Positions 16,077 to 23,420 of a stretch of DNA of 40,846 nt are shown here, piece by piece (position 1 is the stretch's first letter; every line of letters begins with the position of its first letter). Source of the DNA: a virus. The position numbers and the translations under genes are program-made. The notes under the pieces were generated by a model. It made no database searches and was not told the DNA's origin. It saw only the letters and a program-made list of their open reading frames with translations. The DNA lies in IMG/VR virus record IMGVR_UViG_3300046010_001069, positions 1-40,846 of that record; one strand, written 5' to 3'.

Positions 16077-16094
16077 AATTACATTTGTGTAATT
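16077..16094. promoter_or_regulatory. Operator-like inverted repeat in divergent region
   Basis: Perfect 7-bp arms AATTACA/TGTAATT separated by TTTG, between the leftward zinc-ribbon genes and the rightward early operon. Its position suggests a repressor or activator site controlling one or both directions. No clear promoter boxes could be assigned. Confidence 0.5.
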
Positions 16095-16104
16095 TTGCTT
16101 GTAC

Positions 16105-16119
16105 CGACACGGCGTGTCG
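16105..16119. promoter_or_regulatory. Second palindrome in divergent region
   Basis: CGACACG and CGTGTCG flank a single central G, giving perfect 7-bp arms. It lies eleven bases from the AATTACA repeat, so the divergent region carries two different operator-like sites. It could also form a small hairpin in the early-operon leader. Confidence 0.45.
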
Positions 16120-16188
16120 CCGAATAGGGGAGAGATTGCACCTGTATCCTAGCGGAGAAATCAACTACACATAGAAAGGACTGGATAA

Positions 16189-17034
16189 TTGACCCTAGAA
16201 ATAAAGACAGGGAAATCCTATGTTAGCCATAGTGGTATTTCAACTTGGCTAAACTGCGGGTGGCAATTCTATCTATCCCGAATACAAAAAGTTCCTGAGA
16301 ACCCATCCTACTGGTTAGTAGGTGGTTCGTCTGTACACGAAGCAACAGAAGTTTATGATGCCACGGGTACAGAGAACTTTAACTCAACCATTGCTTTTAA
16401 CGAAGCATGGAAACGCAACTATGAAAGAAGCGACAACGGCATGCAGTTCCGTGCTGGTGGGCGCTCTACTAAAGCGTATCCAAATGGTGAGGATGCAACT
16501 TGGTGGTTAACCGAAGGACCTAAAATGGTTGACCGCTGGGTACAGTTCCGCAATGACTCAGGTTATCAACTGTTTAAACTACCTGATGGTCGCCCTGCCA
16601 TTGAGATTGAGATGAACCAAGATGTTCGTGGAGTGCCAGTAAAGGCAGTCCTTGACCGCTTGTTTGTTAATCCTAATGGGGAACTAATTATTGTGGACAT
16701 CAAAACAGGAAGCAGAGAACCAGCAAGCAAAACTCAAATGGGCATCTATTCAATTATGGTAGAAAAAACATTTGGAGTGCGCCCAGTTGGTGGTGCTTAT
16801 TGGATGTCCCGCACAGGTGAACTGACGGAAACGGTAAACCTAGATAATTTCACAGAAGCACGCCTAGGCTCATGGGTTAAAAACTTTGAGAAGGCAGTAA
16901 TGAACGACATCTACATACCAGCACCCGGATTTATGTGCGGTACATGCGGTGTAAACGCTGCATGCTATGTCGTAAACGGCAAGGACTCACACAAATACCC
17001 CGAACTAACAGAAGGAGAAACAAGTGATGAGTAA
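16189..17034 (+). CDS. PD-(D/E)XK nuclease, RecB/Cas4-like, predicted Fe-S
   Basis: A 281-residue single-domain nuclease that opens the early operon. It starts with TTG at 16189 behind GAAAGGACTGG. An early HSGISTWLNCGWQFYL motif, H50/E51, D156 (VLDRLFV), then D170 and K172 (IIVDIKTG) form the catalytic set of the RecB-family nucleases. Cys23 with C250, C253 and C259 (FMCGTCGVNAAC) matches the four-cysteine iron-sulfur arrangement of Cas4/AddB-type enzymes. It likely processes DNA ends in phage recombination or replication. The 3' end overlaps the next gene. Confidence 0.85.
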   Translation: MTLEIKTGKSYVSHSGISTWLNCGWQFYLSRIQKVPENPSYWLVGGSSVHEATEVYDATGTENFNSTIAFNEAWKRNYERSDNGMQFRAGGRSTKAYPNGEDATWWLTEGPKMVDRWVQFRNDSGYQLFKLPDGRPAIEIEMNQDVRGVPVKAVLDRLFVNPNGELIIVDIKTGSREPASKTQMGIYSIMVEKTFGVRPVGGAYWMSRTGELTETVNLDNFTEARLGSWVKNFEKAVMNDIYIPAPGFMCGTCGVNAACYVVNGKDSHKYPELTEGETSDE

Positions 17035-17464
17035 TGAAGCACCATACCAAGTGAACTTAAAGACACCAAAAGGTTCACTACTCAATCTCAGAGCATGGGA
17101 TGAGCAACAGTTAGACACAATCCTTGATGGATTGGAAGTGCGTATGCAACGCATTTTACAACTAGAAAACACGGTTGATGAGTTACACAAACTTAACAAC
17201 AACCCTGCTGCACAAGCAATTCAAACTCTACAAAATGCTGGATTTAATCCACAGGTTGTAGCACCACCAGCACCAAATCCTGTTGATACATGGGGACCAA
17301 ATACTATTGGTTCACAAACTACGCAAGCGGGACCTGTATGTGAACACGGGTTGCCAATGCGATTTGTAGCAGCGGGTATTAGCAAGGCTGGCAAGCCATA
17401 CAAGGCGTTCTATGCATGTCCAAATGCCCGTGAAAGTGCATGCAATAAGAAGGTCGCTGGCTAA
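17027..17464 (+). CDS. Putative DNA-binding zinc-ribbon protein of the replication module
   Basis: About 145 residues. The N-terminal half contains a predicted helical segment (DEQQLDTILDGLEVRMQRILQLENTVDELHK). A Pro-rich linker follows (QVVAPPAPNPVDTWGP), then a compact C-terminal Cys cluster: CEHGLPMRFVAAG, SKAGKPYKAFYACPNARESACNKK. The last part resembles small topoisomerase/GRF-type zinc ribbons that bind single-stranded DNA. ATGATG at 17024/17027 gives two starts; the gene overlaps the nuclease stop. Between nuclease and helicase, a single-strand-binding or loading role is plausible. Confidence 0.7.
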   Translation: MSNEAPYQVNLKTPKGSLLNLRAWDEQQLDTILDGLEVRMQRILQLENTVDELHKLNNNPAAQAIQTLQNAGFNPQVVAPPAPNPVDTWGPNTIGSQTTQAGPVCEHGLPMRFVAAGISKAGKPYKAFYACPNARESACNKKVAG

Positions 17465-17466
17465 CA

Positions 17467-18276
17467 ATGAGATTACTTAGCCGTGCCATAAAGACTGCTT
17501 CACAGGGCGGGGCAACAATCCCTGCCGTGTGGCAGTCTTTAGCATCACAACAGATAATGTTTAGACACGGTGAAGTATCAATGATTGCTGGTCCGCCGGG
17601 GGCAGGTAAAAGTACTTTGGCTTTATCTTTAGCCGTGCAAGCAAAAGTACCTACCCTGTACATCTCGGCGGACACGCACTCACACACCATGTCCCTTCGT
17701 ATGCTTGCAATGCTTACGGGTAAACCACAAGGTGAAGTTGAACCTTTAATGGAAAACGATAGGGATTGGGCAGCACAAATGTTAAAGCCTGCCGACCATG
17801 TGATGTGGGAATTTGATAGCGCACCAAGTTTAAAAGACATTGAGGACTCAGTACTTGCAGCCCGTGAAAGGCTTGGTGATGATGTTCGTTTAATCATCCT
17901 TGATAATGCTGTTGATGTAACCCTTGAAGGTCAAGATGAGTGGGGTGGTTTGCGTACATTGATGCGTGAACTTAAATGGTGGGCTAGAGAAACTGGCGCA
18001 GCCGTTGTTGTGTGCCACCATACAAGCGAAGGTGTACAAGGTAATCCTTGTCCACCACGACACTCTTTGCATGGCAAGGTAGCGCAGACTCCAAGTTTGA
18101 TACTTACAGTACACAGCCAGCAAGGTGTGATGGGTGTGTGTGCAGTTAAAAATCGTTATGGTCCAGCAGATGCTACTGGTGGTACACCTATTTGGTTATC
18201 TTATGAACCAGCAAGCATGCAGATTTCAGACCTACAACAACATCAAGTACAGATAGGACAACCGCAACTGTTATGA
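17467..18276 (+). CDS. RecA/DnaB-fold helicase ATPase (RepA-like)
   Basis: A 269-residue single-domain ATPase. Walker A is at residues 42-50 (GPPGAGKST). Walker B is near 142-147 (LIILDN), and VVVCHHT near 180 fits the following sensor strand. The short form, lacking a primase-binding N-terminal domain, resembles hexameric RepA-type or AAA_25 phage helicases. It would unwind the fork with the split primase downstream. The start is two bases after the zinc-ribbon gene stop and its end overlaps the next ATG (ATGA). Confidence 0.82.
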   Translation: MRLLSRAIKTASQGGATIPAVWQSLASQQIMFRHGEVSMIAGPPGAGKSTLALSLAVQAKVPTLYISADTHSHTMSLRMLAMLTGKPQGEVEPLMENDRDWAAQMLKPADHVMWEFDSAPSLKDIEDSVLAARERLGDDVRLIILDNAVDVTLEGQDEWGGLRTLMRELKWWARETGAAVVVCHHTSEGVQGNPCPPRHSLHGKVAQTPSLILTVHSQQGVMGVCAVKNRYGPADATGGTPIWLSYEPASMQISDLQQHQVQIGQPQLL

Positions 18277-18704
18277 GCGAGGAAAGTTTAAACGATAAGT
18301 TTGCACCTAAGTTAAAAGTTTCACAAGAGTTGTTAAGGCAGATGATTGATAATGCACCTATCTCTGATGAAATGCGTGAAAAGATTTCTACCCAACTACC
18401 AATGATTGCGGATAGTTTAGATGAAGCAACTCGCAGAATTTATGACCCACAAAAGATTTGGTTTGAGTCTATTCAATACGCAGATTATGTTGACCAACTA
18501 TCAGAACACCTAAGAGATGCGGTTATTGATGGGCATGATGATGGTTGCAAGATGGAGATAGCCGTTGGATTACATACTATGTCTTGTATTTGGAAAGCCA
18601 TGGCAGAAAATGCTATGACTATGTTAGATGATTTAAAAATTAAAGCAGAGATGTTTGACTTTGATGAAATAATTATTGGGATTGAGGATAAAGATGCACA
18701 GTAA
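18273..18704 (+). CDS. Hypothetical acidic protein of the replication operon
   Basis: A 143-residue, mostly helical, acidic protein (SEESLNDKFAPKLKVS, MREKISTQLPMIADSLDEATRRIYDPQKIW, and ...FDFDEIIIGIEDKDAQ). It is coupled to the helicase by an ATGA overlap and to the glycosyltransferase by an 11-base overlap. No motif is recognised. A helicase accessory role is possible from position alone. Confidence 0.6.
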   Translation: MSEESLNDKFAPKLKVSQELLRQMIDNAPISDEMREKISTQLPMIADSLDEATRRIYDPQKIWFESIQYADYVDQLSEHLRDAVIDGHDDGCKMEIAVGLHTMSCIWKAMAENAMTMLDDLKIKAEMFDFDEIIIGIEDKDAQ

Positions 18705-19440
18705 AAATGAAACATTATCTATTGGTTGGTGTGATAATGGTATGTCTGACGGTAAGTTTACCGAAGGACTTGTTTACACAATTATTATGGGTCAAGACCC
18801 TAAGAACATACAAGTGCATAATGCTATCCGAGTTCAAGGTAATCAGATTGGCAGGCAACGCCAAAGTCTATTTGACCTATGGGCTGACCAAGTAAAGACT
18901 GATTGGTTGTTATGGGTTGACTCAGACATTGTGCTTAATCAAGATGTGTTAAAGAAATTATGGGATACAGCAGATAAGTTAACACGCCCAGTTGTTACTG
19001 GTGTTTACTTTATCTCAAAAGAAAATGAACAAGCATTGATGCAACCTATGCCATGTGTCTTTAATGAAACTGGTAATGAGTTTACTATTAACTACATACA
19101 TCCTTTGCCTGAAAATGAAATCATTAAAGTTGATTGTGCTGGCATGGGATTAGCCTTAATGCATAAGAGTGTTGTTCCTAGATTACGAGAAGTTTGTCCT
19201 GACTATTCTTTGTTTGCAGAGAAGGAAGGTTTAAACAATCAGTTTGTAAGTGAGGACATTGTGTTCTTTAGATACTTAAAGAAAGCAGGTGTACCTGTTC
19301 ATGCTCATACTGGCGCTCGCGTTAAACACATGAAGCGTTTTAGTTTAGATGAAAATTATTACAAGTTGTATTGGGGTTCTGTCTATGAAGCCGAAGCAAG
19401 AAAGGCAAAAGCAAATGAACAACCAAGCGAACAAGCGTAG
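18694..19440 (+). CDS. GT-A fold glycosyltransferase (family 2-like)
   Basis: A 248-residue glycosyltransferase-like protein. The hallmark is D76-S-D78 in TDWLLWVDSDIVL, preceded by the NxIRxQGNQIGRQRQSLFD nucleotide-binding side and followed by VVTGVYF and DCAGMGLALMHK, typical of GT-A acceptor regions. A TTG at 18676 is in frame, but ATG at 18694 is preferred because it follows GAGGATAAAG. It sits in the middle of replication genes, which raises the idea of DNA-base or protein glycosylation, as opposed to wall or capsule modification. The substrate is unknown. Confidence 0.75.
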   Translation: MHSKNETLSIGWCDNGMSDGKFTEGLVYTIIMGQDPKNIQVHNAIRVQGNQIGRQRQSLFDLWADQVKTDWLLWVDSDIVLNQDVLKKLWDTADKLTRPVVTGVYFISKENEQALMQPMPCVFNETGNEFTINYIHPLPENEIIKVDCAGMGLALMHKSVVPRLREVCPDYSLFAEKEGLNNQFVSEDIVFFRYLKKAGVPVHAHTGARVKHMKRFSLDENYYKLYWGSVYEAEARKAKANEQPSEQA

Positions 19441-19774
19441 AGGCGCAGCCTTTGAAATAGAACTAGCCGACTGGTTTATGACTCAGGGTTTAAACGCACA
19501 GCGTTTACCCCGTGCTGGTAGAAACGACATAGGGGATGTGTTCTTGCCTACGGCAAATGACTTCTATGTTGTTGAAGCCAAAGCCCCAAGGCGGGATGGG
19601 CGTATTGACCTAAGTGGGTGGCTACGAGAAGCCTACATTGAGGCAGAGAACTATCGGATTGCCAAGAAGTTGGCGTTAGCACCCAACCCATTGGTCATCA
19701 TAAAGGCTGCAAATAAGGGTATTGGAGATGCTTATGTGGTACAGAAACTAAGTGATGCCCTTGCAAAACTCTGA
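19415..19774 (+). CDS. Resolvase/VRR-NUC-like PD-(D/E)XK nuclease
   Basis: A 119-residue nuclease. It contains RRGAAFEIELADWF (E14 region), D41 in RNDIGDVFL, and E54-A-K56 in FYVVEAKAP, the PD-(D/E)XK signature of Holliday-junction resolvase-like and VRR-NUC-like enzymes. It probably cleaves branched DNA before packaging or during replication. I chose ATG at 19415, after AGAAAGG, within the 3' end of the glycosyltransferase gene; longer starts lack a good ribosome-binding site. Its end overlaps the primase zinc-finger gene. Confidence 0.78.
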   Translation: MNNQANKRRGAAFEIELADWFMTQGLNAQRLPRAGRNDIGDVFLPTANDFYVVEAKAPRRDGRIDLSGWLREAYIEAENYRIAKKLALAPNPLVIIKAANKGIGDAYVVQKLSDALAKL

Positions 19775-20129
19775 TAAAAAGCACGACATAGTACCTGTAC
19801 TGGAACATTACGGGTTTCAAATACCTGCACGACATGGGTGGATTACGGTGCGCTGCGCCTTCCATGGTGATAGAGTTAAGTCAGCGCGTTTAAACATAGA
19901 CAACGGTGGGTTCAGGTGCTTTGGCTGCGACATGGCTGGGGATGTGTACTCAATCATAATGAAAAAAGAAGGAGTTGTATTTCGTGAGGCTATCAAAATC
20001 GCAGAGAGAATTACTGGAGTCAGCGAGTCAGAAGTACGCGGAAAACCTAGAACAAGTGATGCCTTACCTGAGTCAGAGAGGTATCACCGAACAGACGGCG
20101 CGTATGTTCCGCCTAGGCTTCGTAAGTGA
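19755..20129 (+). CDS. Primase N-terminal part: CHC2 zinc-finger protein
   Basis: About 124 residues. A DnaG-type zinc finger is visible, RCAFHGD and FRCFGCDMAGD (C-x2-H and C-x2-C), followed by the DnaG-typical VVFREAIKIAERITG helix. The finger recognises the template during primer synthesis. The catalytic TOPRIM half is a separate, overlapping frame downstream, in the +1 frame. The last 45 residues are translated from DNA that also encodes the N terminus of that second protein. The start could be GTG 19752 or ATG 19755. Confidence 0.82.
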   Translation: MPLQNSDKKHDIVPVLEHYGFQIPARHGWITVRCAFHGDRVKSARLNIDNGGFRCFGCDMAGDVYSIIMKKEGVVFREAIKIAERITGVSESEVRGKPRTSDALPESERYHRTDGAYVPPRLRK

Positions 20130-20598
20130 ACCTGAGATTGGTCACGAACCATACTCTAATAAATTATCAATACCTTATTTAACTCCAACAGGAGTTGTGG
20201 ACATCCGCTTCCGTAGTTTAAACGGTGATGGACCGAAGTATTTATCAAGACCGGGGGCTAGTACACACATCTACAACATTGCTGCTCTATTCCAAGAGAG
20301 TGATTTATTAGTTGTATGTGAAGGTGAGATAGACACAATGATTGCTACACAAGCAGGCTTTAGTGCTGTCGGACTTCCGGGGGCTAATAATTGGAAACCA
20401 TTTTATGGCAGAGTGTTAGCAGATTGGTCAAAGATTTTATTGTTTTGTGATGGTGATAATGCTGGTCGTGAGATGGCAAAGAGTTTATCCCGTGAACTAG
20501 ACAATGTATTTCCCGTGTTCATGCCTGAGGGGTGTGATGTAAATGATGTGTTCTTAACTGAGGGCGCTGACGGGCTACGAAAACGAGCAGGAGTTTAA
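19984..20598 (+). CDS. Primase catalytic part: TOPRIM protein
   Basis: About 204 residues. YLSQRGITEQTARMFRLGF matches the DnaG core helix preceding TOPRIM. VVCEGEIDTMIA holds the TOPRIM glutamate, and LLFCDGDNAGREMA holds the DxD metal site. Together with the CHC2 protein it would make RNA primers. The preferred start is GTG at 19984 (AAGGAG at 19967-19972); a TTG at 19975 would sit on the Shine-Dalgarno sequence. It overlaps the zinc-finger gene by about 146 bases. A +1 frameshift product joining both cannot be excluded. The stop is inside GTTTAAAC. Confidence 0.82.
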   Translation: MRLSKSQRELLESASQKYAENLEQVMPYLSQRGITEQTARMFRLGFVSEPEIGHEPYSNKLSIPYLTPTGVVDIRFRSLNGDGPKYLSRPGASTHIYNIAALFQESDLLVVCEGEIDTMIATQAGFSAVGLPGANNWKPFYGRVLADWSKILLFCDGDNAGREMAKSLSRELDNVFPVFMPEGCDVNDVFLTEGADGLRKRAGV

Positions 20599-20602
20599 AC
20601 AC

Positions 20603-21358
20603 ATGATTAAAAAAATCGTGGTACTGAGTGACTATCAAGTACCGTTTCAAGATAGAAAAGCAGTCGCTCTACTCCACGATTTCATTTGGGATTACAAACC
20701 CAATGAACTGTGGATAGTGGGAGATTGGATTGACCAACCTGAACCTAGCCGTTGGTCAAGGGGTAATGCTGGTGAGTATGCAAAAACTTTACAAGGTTCG
20801 GTTAATGAAGCAACAGATTTATTAGCAGACCTACGCCACATTATGGGTCGCAGACCTATTCATTTTAAGACTGGCAACCACGACATAAGAGTTGAGAAGT
20901 ATGTGTCGCAATTTGCACCAGCACTTCGTAGTCTTAGTAGTTTAACCATAGAGGAAATGCTTGACCTTGACCGTTTAAACATTACATTGCACCGTAAGCC
21001 GGTAGAACTAGCGCCAAATTGGATACTAGCCCATGGGGATGAAGGTGCTATGAGTCGTATTGCGGGCGGAACTGCAATGAATTTAGCAAAACGCTATGGC
21101 AAAAGTGTCGTCTGTGGACACACGCACCGTTTGGGTTTACAAGCGTTTACTACATCACTTAATGGAAAAGTTACTGAACAGTTGTATGGTTTTGAAGTAG
21201 GAAACATGATGCGTTTAAACGCTGCCCATTATGTGGGTGGCTCTGCTAACTGGCAACAAGGCTTTGGTTTATTAACAGTTAAAGACCGTCAAGTATTTCC
21301 TACTCCTGTGTATCTACACAAGGGTCAATTCATAGTTAATAACAAACACTATGCCTGA
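20603..21358 (+). CDS. Calcineurin-like metallophosphoesterase
   Basis: A 251-residue enzyme with the full two-metal motif set: D10 (VVLSDYQ), GD at 40-41 (WIVGDWID), GNHD at 91-94, H144 in LAHGDE, and GHTH at 172-175. Family members hydrolyse phosphoesters of nucleotides, nucleic acids or proteins. In this replication operon, a nuclease or nucleotide phosphatase role is likely; the SbcD/Mre11 capping domain is not evident. The start is four bases after the primase stop, following GTTTAAAC. Confidence 0.85.
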   Translation: MIKKIVVLSDYQVPFQDRKAVALLHDFIWDYKPNELWIVGDWIDQPEPSRWSRGNAGEYAKTLQGSVNEATDLLADLRHIMGRRPIHFKTGNHDIRVEKYVSQFAPALRSLSSLTIEEMLDLDRLNITLHRKPVELAPNWILAHGDEGAMSRIAGGTAMNLAKRYGKSVVCGHTHRLGLQAFTTSLNGKVTEQLYGFEVGNMMRLNAAHYVGGSANWQQGFGLLTVKDRQVFPTPVYLHKGQFIVNNKHYA

Positions 21359-21818
21359 TTTTTTGGAACCTATCCGTCAGGTGGGCGGTGACGGCAGACG
21401 GGAAACTGCTGCCGTTCACGCTTTATCTAGGCTCTATCCAAACTGGCGCTTCTATCCTACGCCTAGGTTTTACTTTACTGACTTCCATCTAACTTGGTTG
21501 CATGATAACGGTAGAGAAAATTATTTAGGCGACATAGAAATTAAGTGGCTGTCCATAGATAGCAGTAAGTCAGCAATCTTTCCATTTAATAAGTTACAAC
21601 AGATGCTGATTAGCCCGCCATACCTAGACAATCCTGATACCTTTCACCGCATTTGTTTTAGATTTACTGACGGAACTTTATTGATACCAGTTAAAGAACT
21701 AGGTGGATTGATGCCTGAGTTTAATGTTCGCCACGACACAAACGAGCGTGACCTTGTGGTCAGAGTTAGTGCTATGATGTTTAAACAGTACTGGATTGAT
21801 TTAATAATAAAGGAGTAA
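21351..21818 (+). CDS. Hypothetical protein, possible PD-(D/E)XK-like
   Basis: A 155-residue protein overlapping the phosphoesterase stop. YLGDIEIKWLSI has the D-x-E-x-K spacing of PD-(D/E)XK nucleases and is preceded by an ETAAVHALSRL helix that could supply an N-terminal acid. The C-terminal half is aromatic-rich. The nuclease idea rests on this single motif and is tentative. It is followed by AAAGGAG and the sigma-like gene. Confidence 0.55.
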   Translation: MPDFLEPIRQVGGDGRRETAAVHALSRLYPNWRFYPTPRFYFTDFHLTWLHDNGRENYLGDIEIKWLSIDSSKSAIFPFNKLQQMLISPPYLDNPDTFHRICFRFTDGTLLIPVKELGGLMPEFNVRHDTNERDLVVRVSAMMFKQYWIDLIIKE

Positions 21819-21820
21819 GT

Positions 21821-22507
21821 GTGGAATTGCAGGATGTTGAGAAGTCCCCATTGTGGGATACGGTTTACAAGTTGGCACGCACCGCATCAAGGTACTCAGC
21901 CAAGATAAACCGTAATGCTGTGCCTGTTGAGGACATCTTTCAACATCTAATTGTTTGGGCTTTATCCCATTGGCACAAGATTGATGAGTGGAACGAACAA
22001 CAATCTTTAGCGTTTAAACTGCGCCGTACCTATGCTAATGAAGCGCAGAAGTTTGTTACGAAAGAGCGTGCTTACAAGTCCCGTGTATCTACAAGTGATT
22101 ACTTTTATTACACACCTGAAATCTTGCATCAATTATTACGAGATGTATGGGACTATGAAGGCTGGTTGGATACGCCTGATTTGAGTAGTGAGTTCGTCAG
22201 TAAGACATCTAAGGTTAACGAAGGTAACAGTAGGATTGCTTTGCTATCGGATGTAGCCAATGGATTGCGTGGTTTAAACGAGCAAGATAAGAACCTTCTC
22301 CGGCAACGATACGCTAATGGTGGCATGGACTTTGATGTGTTAGCAGTTGTGTATGAAATGACCGAGGAAGCATTGCGTAAGCGGGTGCATAGGGCTATCA
22401 AGAAACTTCAAGATAGACTGGGTGGAGAGCCACCTATTTGGTCAAACCGTAGGAGAGTAGTCAGGTCAAACGCTCAGGCAAGAGCAGAAACACAGAGGCA
22501 AGAGTGA
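21821..22507 (+). CDS. Sigma-70 family-like RNA polymerase factor
   Basis: A 228-residue protein starting with GTG after AAAGGAG. The N-terminal half (NAVPVEDIFQHLIVWAL, RTYANEAQKFVTKERA) could form region 2-like helices. LNEQDKNLLRQRYANGGMDFDVLAVVYEMTEEALRKRVHRAIKKLQDRLGG is the pattern of a sigma region 4 helix-turn-helix. The C terminus is Arg-rich. It may redirect host RNA polymerase to middle or late phage promoters. The alternative is a transposase-like or terS-like HTH protein. Confidence 0.65.
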   Translation: MELQDVEKSPLWDTVYKLARTASRYSAKINRNAVPVEDIFQHLIVWALSHWHKIDEWNEQQSLAFKLRRTYANEAQKFVTKERAYKSRVSTSDYFYYTPEILHQLLRDVWDYEGWLDTPDLSSEFVSKTSKVNEGNSRIALLSDVANGLRGLNEQDKNLLRQRYANGGMDFDVLAVVYEMTEEALRKRVHRAIKKLQDRLGGEPPIWSNRRRVVRSNAQARAETQRQE

Positions 22508-22704
22508 AAGACTTTGGCAGAACATCCGTTAATGTTGGTTTAAACAAGTGGTATGCTTTTGGTTTAGGCTTTGACTTTTACCCAATCGTTGAGATGATAG
22601 AGGATACCAATGATGCATTAGTCCTTGCCCGTGCTTTGCATTTAGATTTTCTTTTCTTTTTTATTCAGATAACAGTCTATCCGAAAGTGAGATGGTATGA
22701 GTAA
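22504..22704 (+). CDS. Small hypothetical protein, first of a tandem pair
   Basis: A 66-residue protein with GTG start overlapping the sigma-like stop. It is aromatic-rich (NKWYAFGLGFDFYP, LHLDFLFFFIQITVYPKVRWYE). Its plan, W-x-FG-F ... DLDFLFF-x-I-V, recurs in the next gene, so the two look like diverged tandem copies. Function is unknown. Confidence 0.55.
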   Translation: MKDFGRTSVNVGLNKWYAFGLGFDFYPIVEMIEDTNDALVLARALHLDFLFFFIQITVYPKVRWYE

Positions 22705-22834
22705 GGAAATAAAAGTTGGTAAGTTGTGGTTAAGTTTTGGTTTTTCATACAGGCGCTTTGCCGTTGGCTTTTGTATTGATAGATACCACATTGATTTAGA
22801 TTTATTCTTTGTATGGGTAGGTGTTGAGTTTTGA
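22697..22834 (+). CDS. Small hypothetical protein, second of a tandem pair (45 aa)
   Basis: A 45-residue protein (MSKEIKVGKLWLSFGFSYRR... to ...DLFFVWVGVEF) overlapping both neighbours: its ATG lies before the previous stop and its TGA overlaps the TTG start of the kinase gene. Sequence plan matches the preceding 66-residue protein (KLWLSFGF, YHIDLDLFFVWVGV). Overlaps and similarity support it as real. Confidence 0.55.
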   Translation: MSKEIKVGKLWLSFGFSYRRFAVGFCIDRYHIDLDLFFVWVGVEF

Positions 22835-23364
22835 TTATCGGACTATCGGGCTACGCCCAATCAGGTAAAGATACAGTTGCAGAACTATTGTGTTTAAACT
22901 ATGGGTTCAAAAGGATTTCATTTGCTTTGCCTATGCGTGATGCTATCTACACATTGAACCCATTTATTAGCGAGAACAATCGCCTTGTTGATTTAGTTGA
23001 TGAGTATGGTTGGGATGTAGCCAAGGGCAATGCCGAAGTCCGTAGATTGCTGCAAGTATTTGGAACTGATGTTGGTCGTGAATTATTTGGTGAAACATTT
23101 TGGATTGACCAAGCGTTTAAACGAGCAGCCGAATACCAGCGAGTAGTATTTTCTGATGTGCGTTTTCCTAATGAAGCCAAGGCTATTCAGAATAAAGGTG
23201 GTGATGTATGGCGTATCAATCGTCATAACCACGCACCAGTTAATCATCACATCTCAGAGCATGCAATGGATAATCATTTGTTTAAACATGTAATCTATAA
23301 TGATGGAACTCTTGATGATTTAAGTGATGAAGTCTTTATGCTTGCTAAAGAACTAGGGCTATAA
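22831..23364 (+). CDS. Deoxynucleoside monophosphate kinase
   Basis: A 177-residue P-loop kinase. GYAQSGKDT (residues 6-14) is the typical Walker A of phage dNMP kinases, followed by FKRISFALPMRDAIYTLNPF, RRLLQVFGTDVGRELFGETFWID and VVFSDVRFPNEAKAI, all family-like. It phosphorylates dNMPs released from host DNA or made by the host to feed replication. TTG start at 22831 overlaps the previous stop. It is the last gene of the early rightward operon. Confidence 0.87.
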   Translation: MIIGLSGYAQSGKDTVAELLCLNYGFKRISFALPMRDAIYTLNPFISENNRLVDLVDEYGWDVAKGNAEVRRLLQVFGTDVGRELFGETFWIDQAFKRAAEYQRVVFSDVRFPNEAKAIQNKGGDVWRINRHNHAPVNHHISEHAMDNHLFKHVIYNDGTLDDLSDEVFMLAKELGL

Positions 23365-23367
23365 AAG

Positions 23368-23407
23368 GAACAACACCCGCTGGGACTGGAACCATTGGGT
23401 GTTGTTC
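23368..23407. terminator. Hairpin between convergent operons
   Basis: Perfect 11-bp arms (GAACAACACCC and its complement, 23368-23378 and 23397-23407) with an 18-base loop, placed between the kinase gene and the convergent whiB gene. It lacks a T-run, so termination would be weak or factor-assisted. It may also act in both directions. Confidence 0.6.
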
Positions 23408-23420
23408 AGGGTAAAACTTA

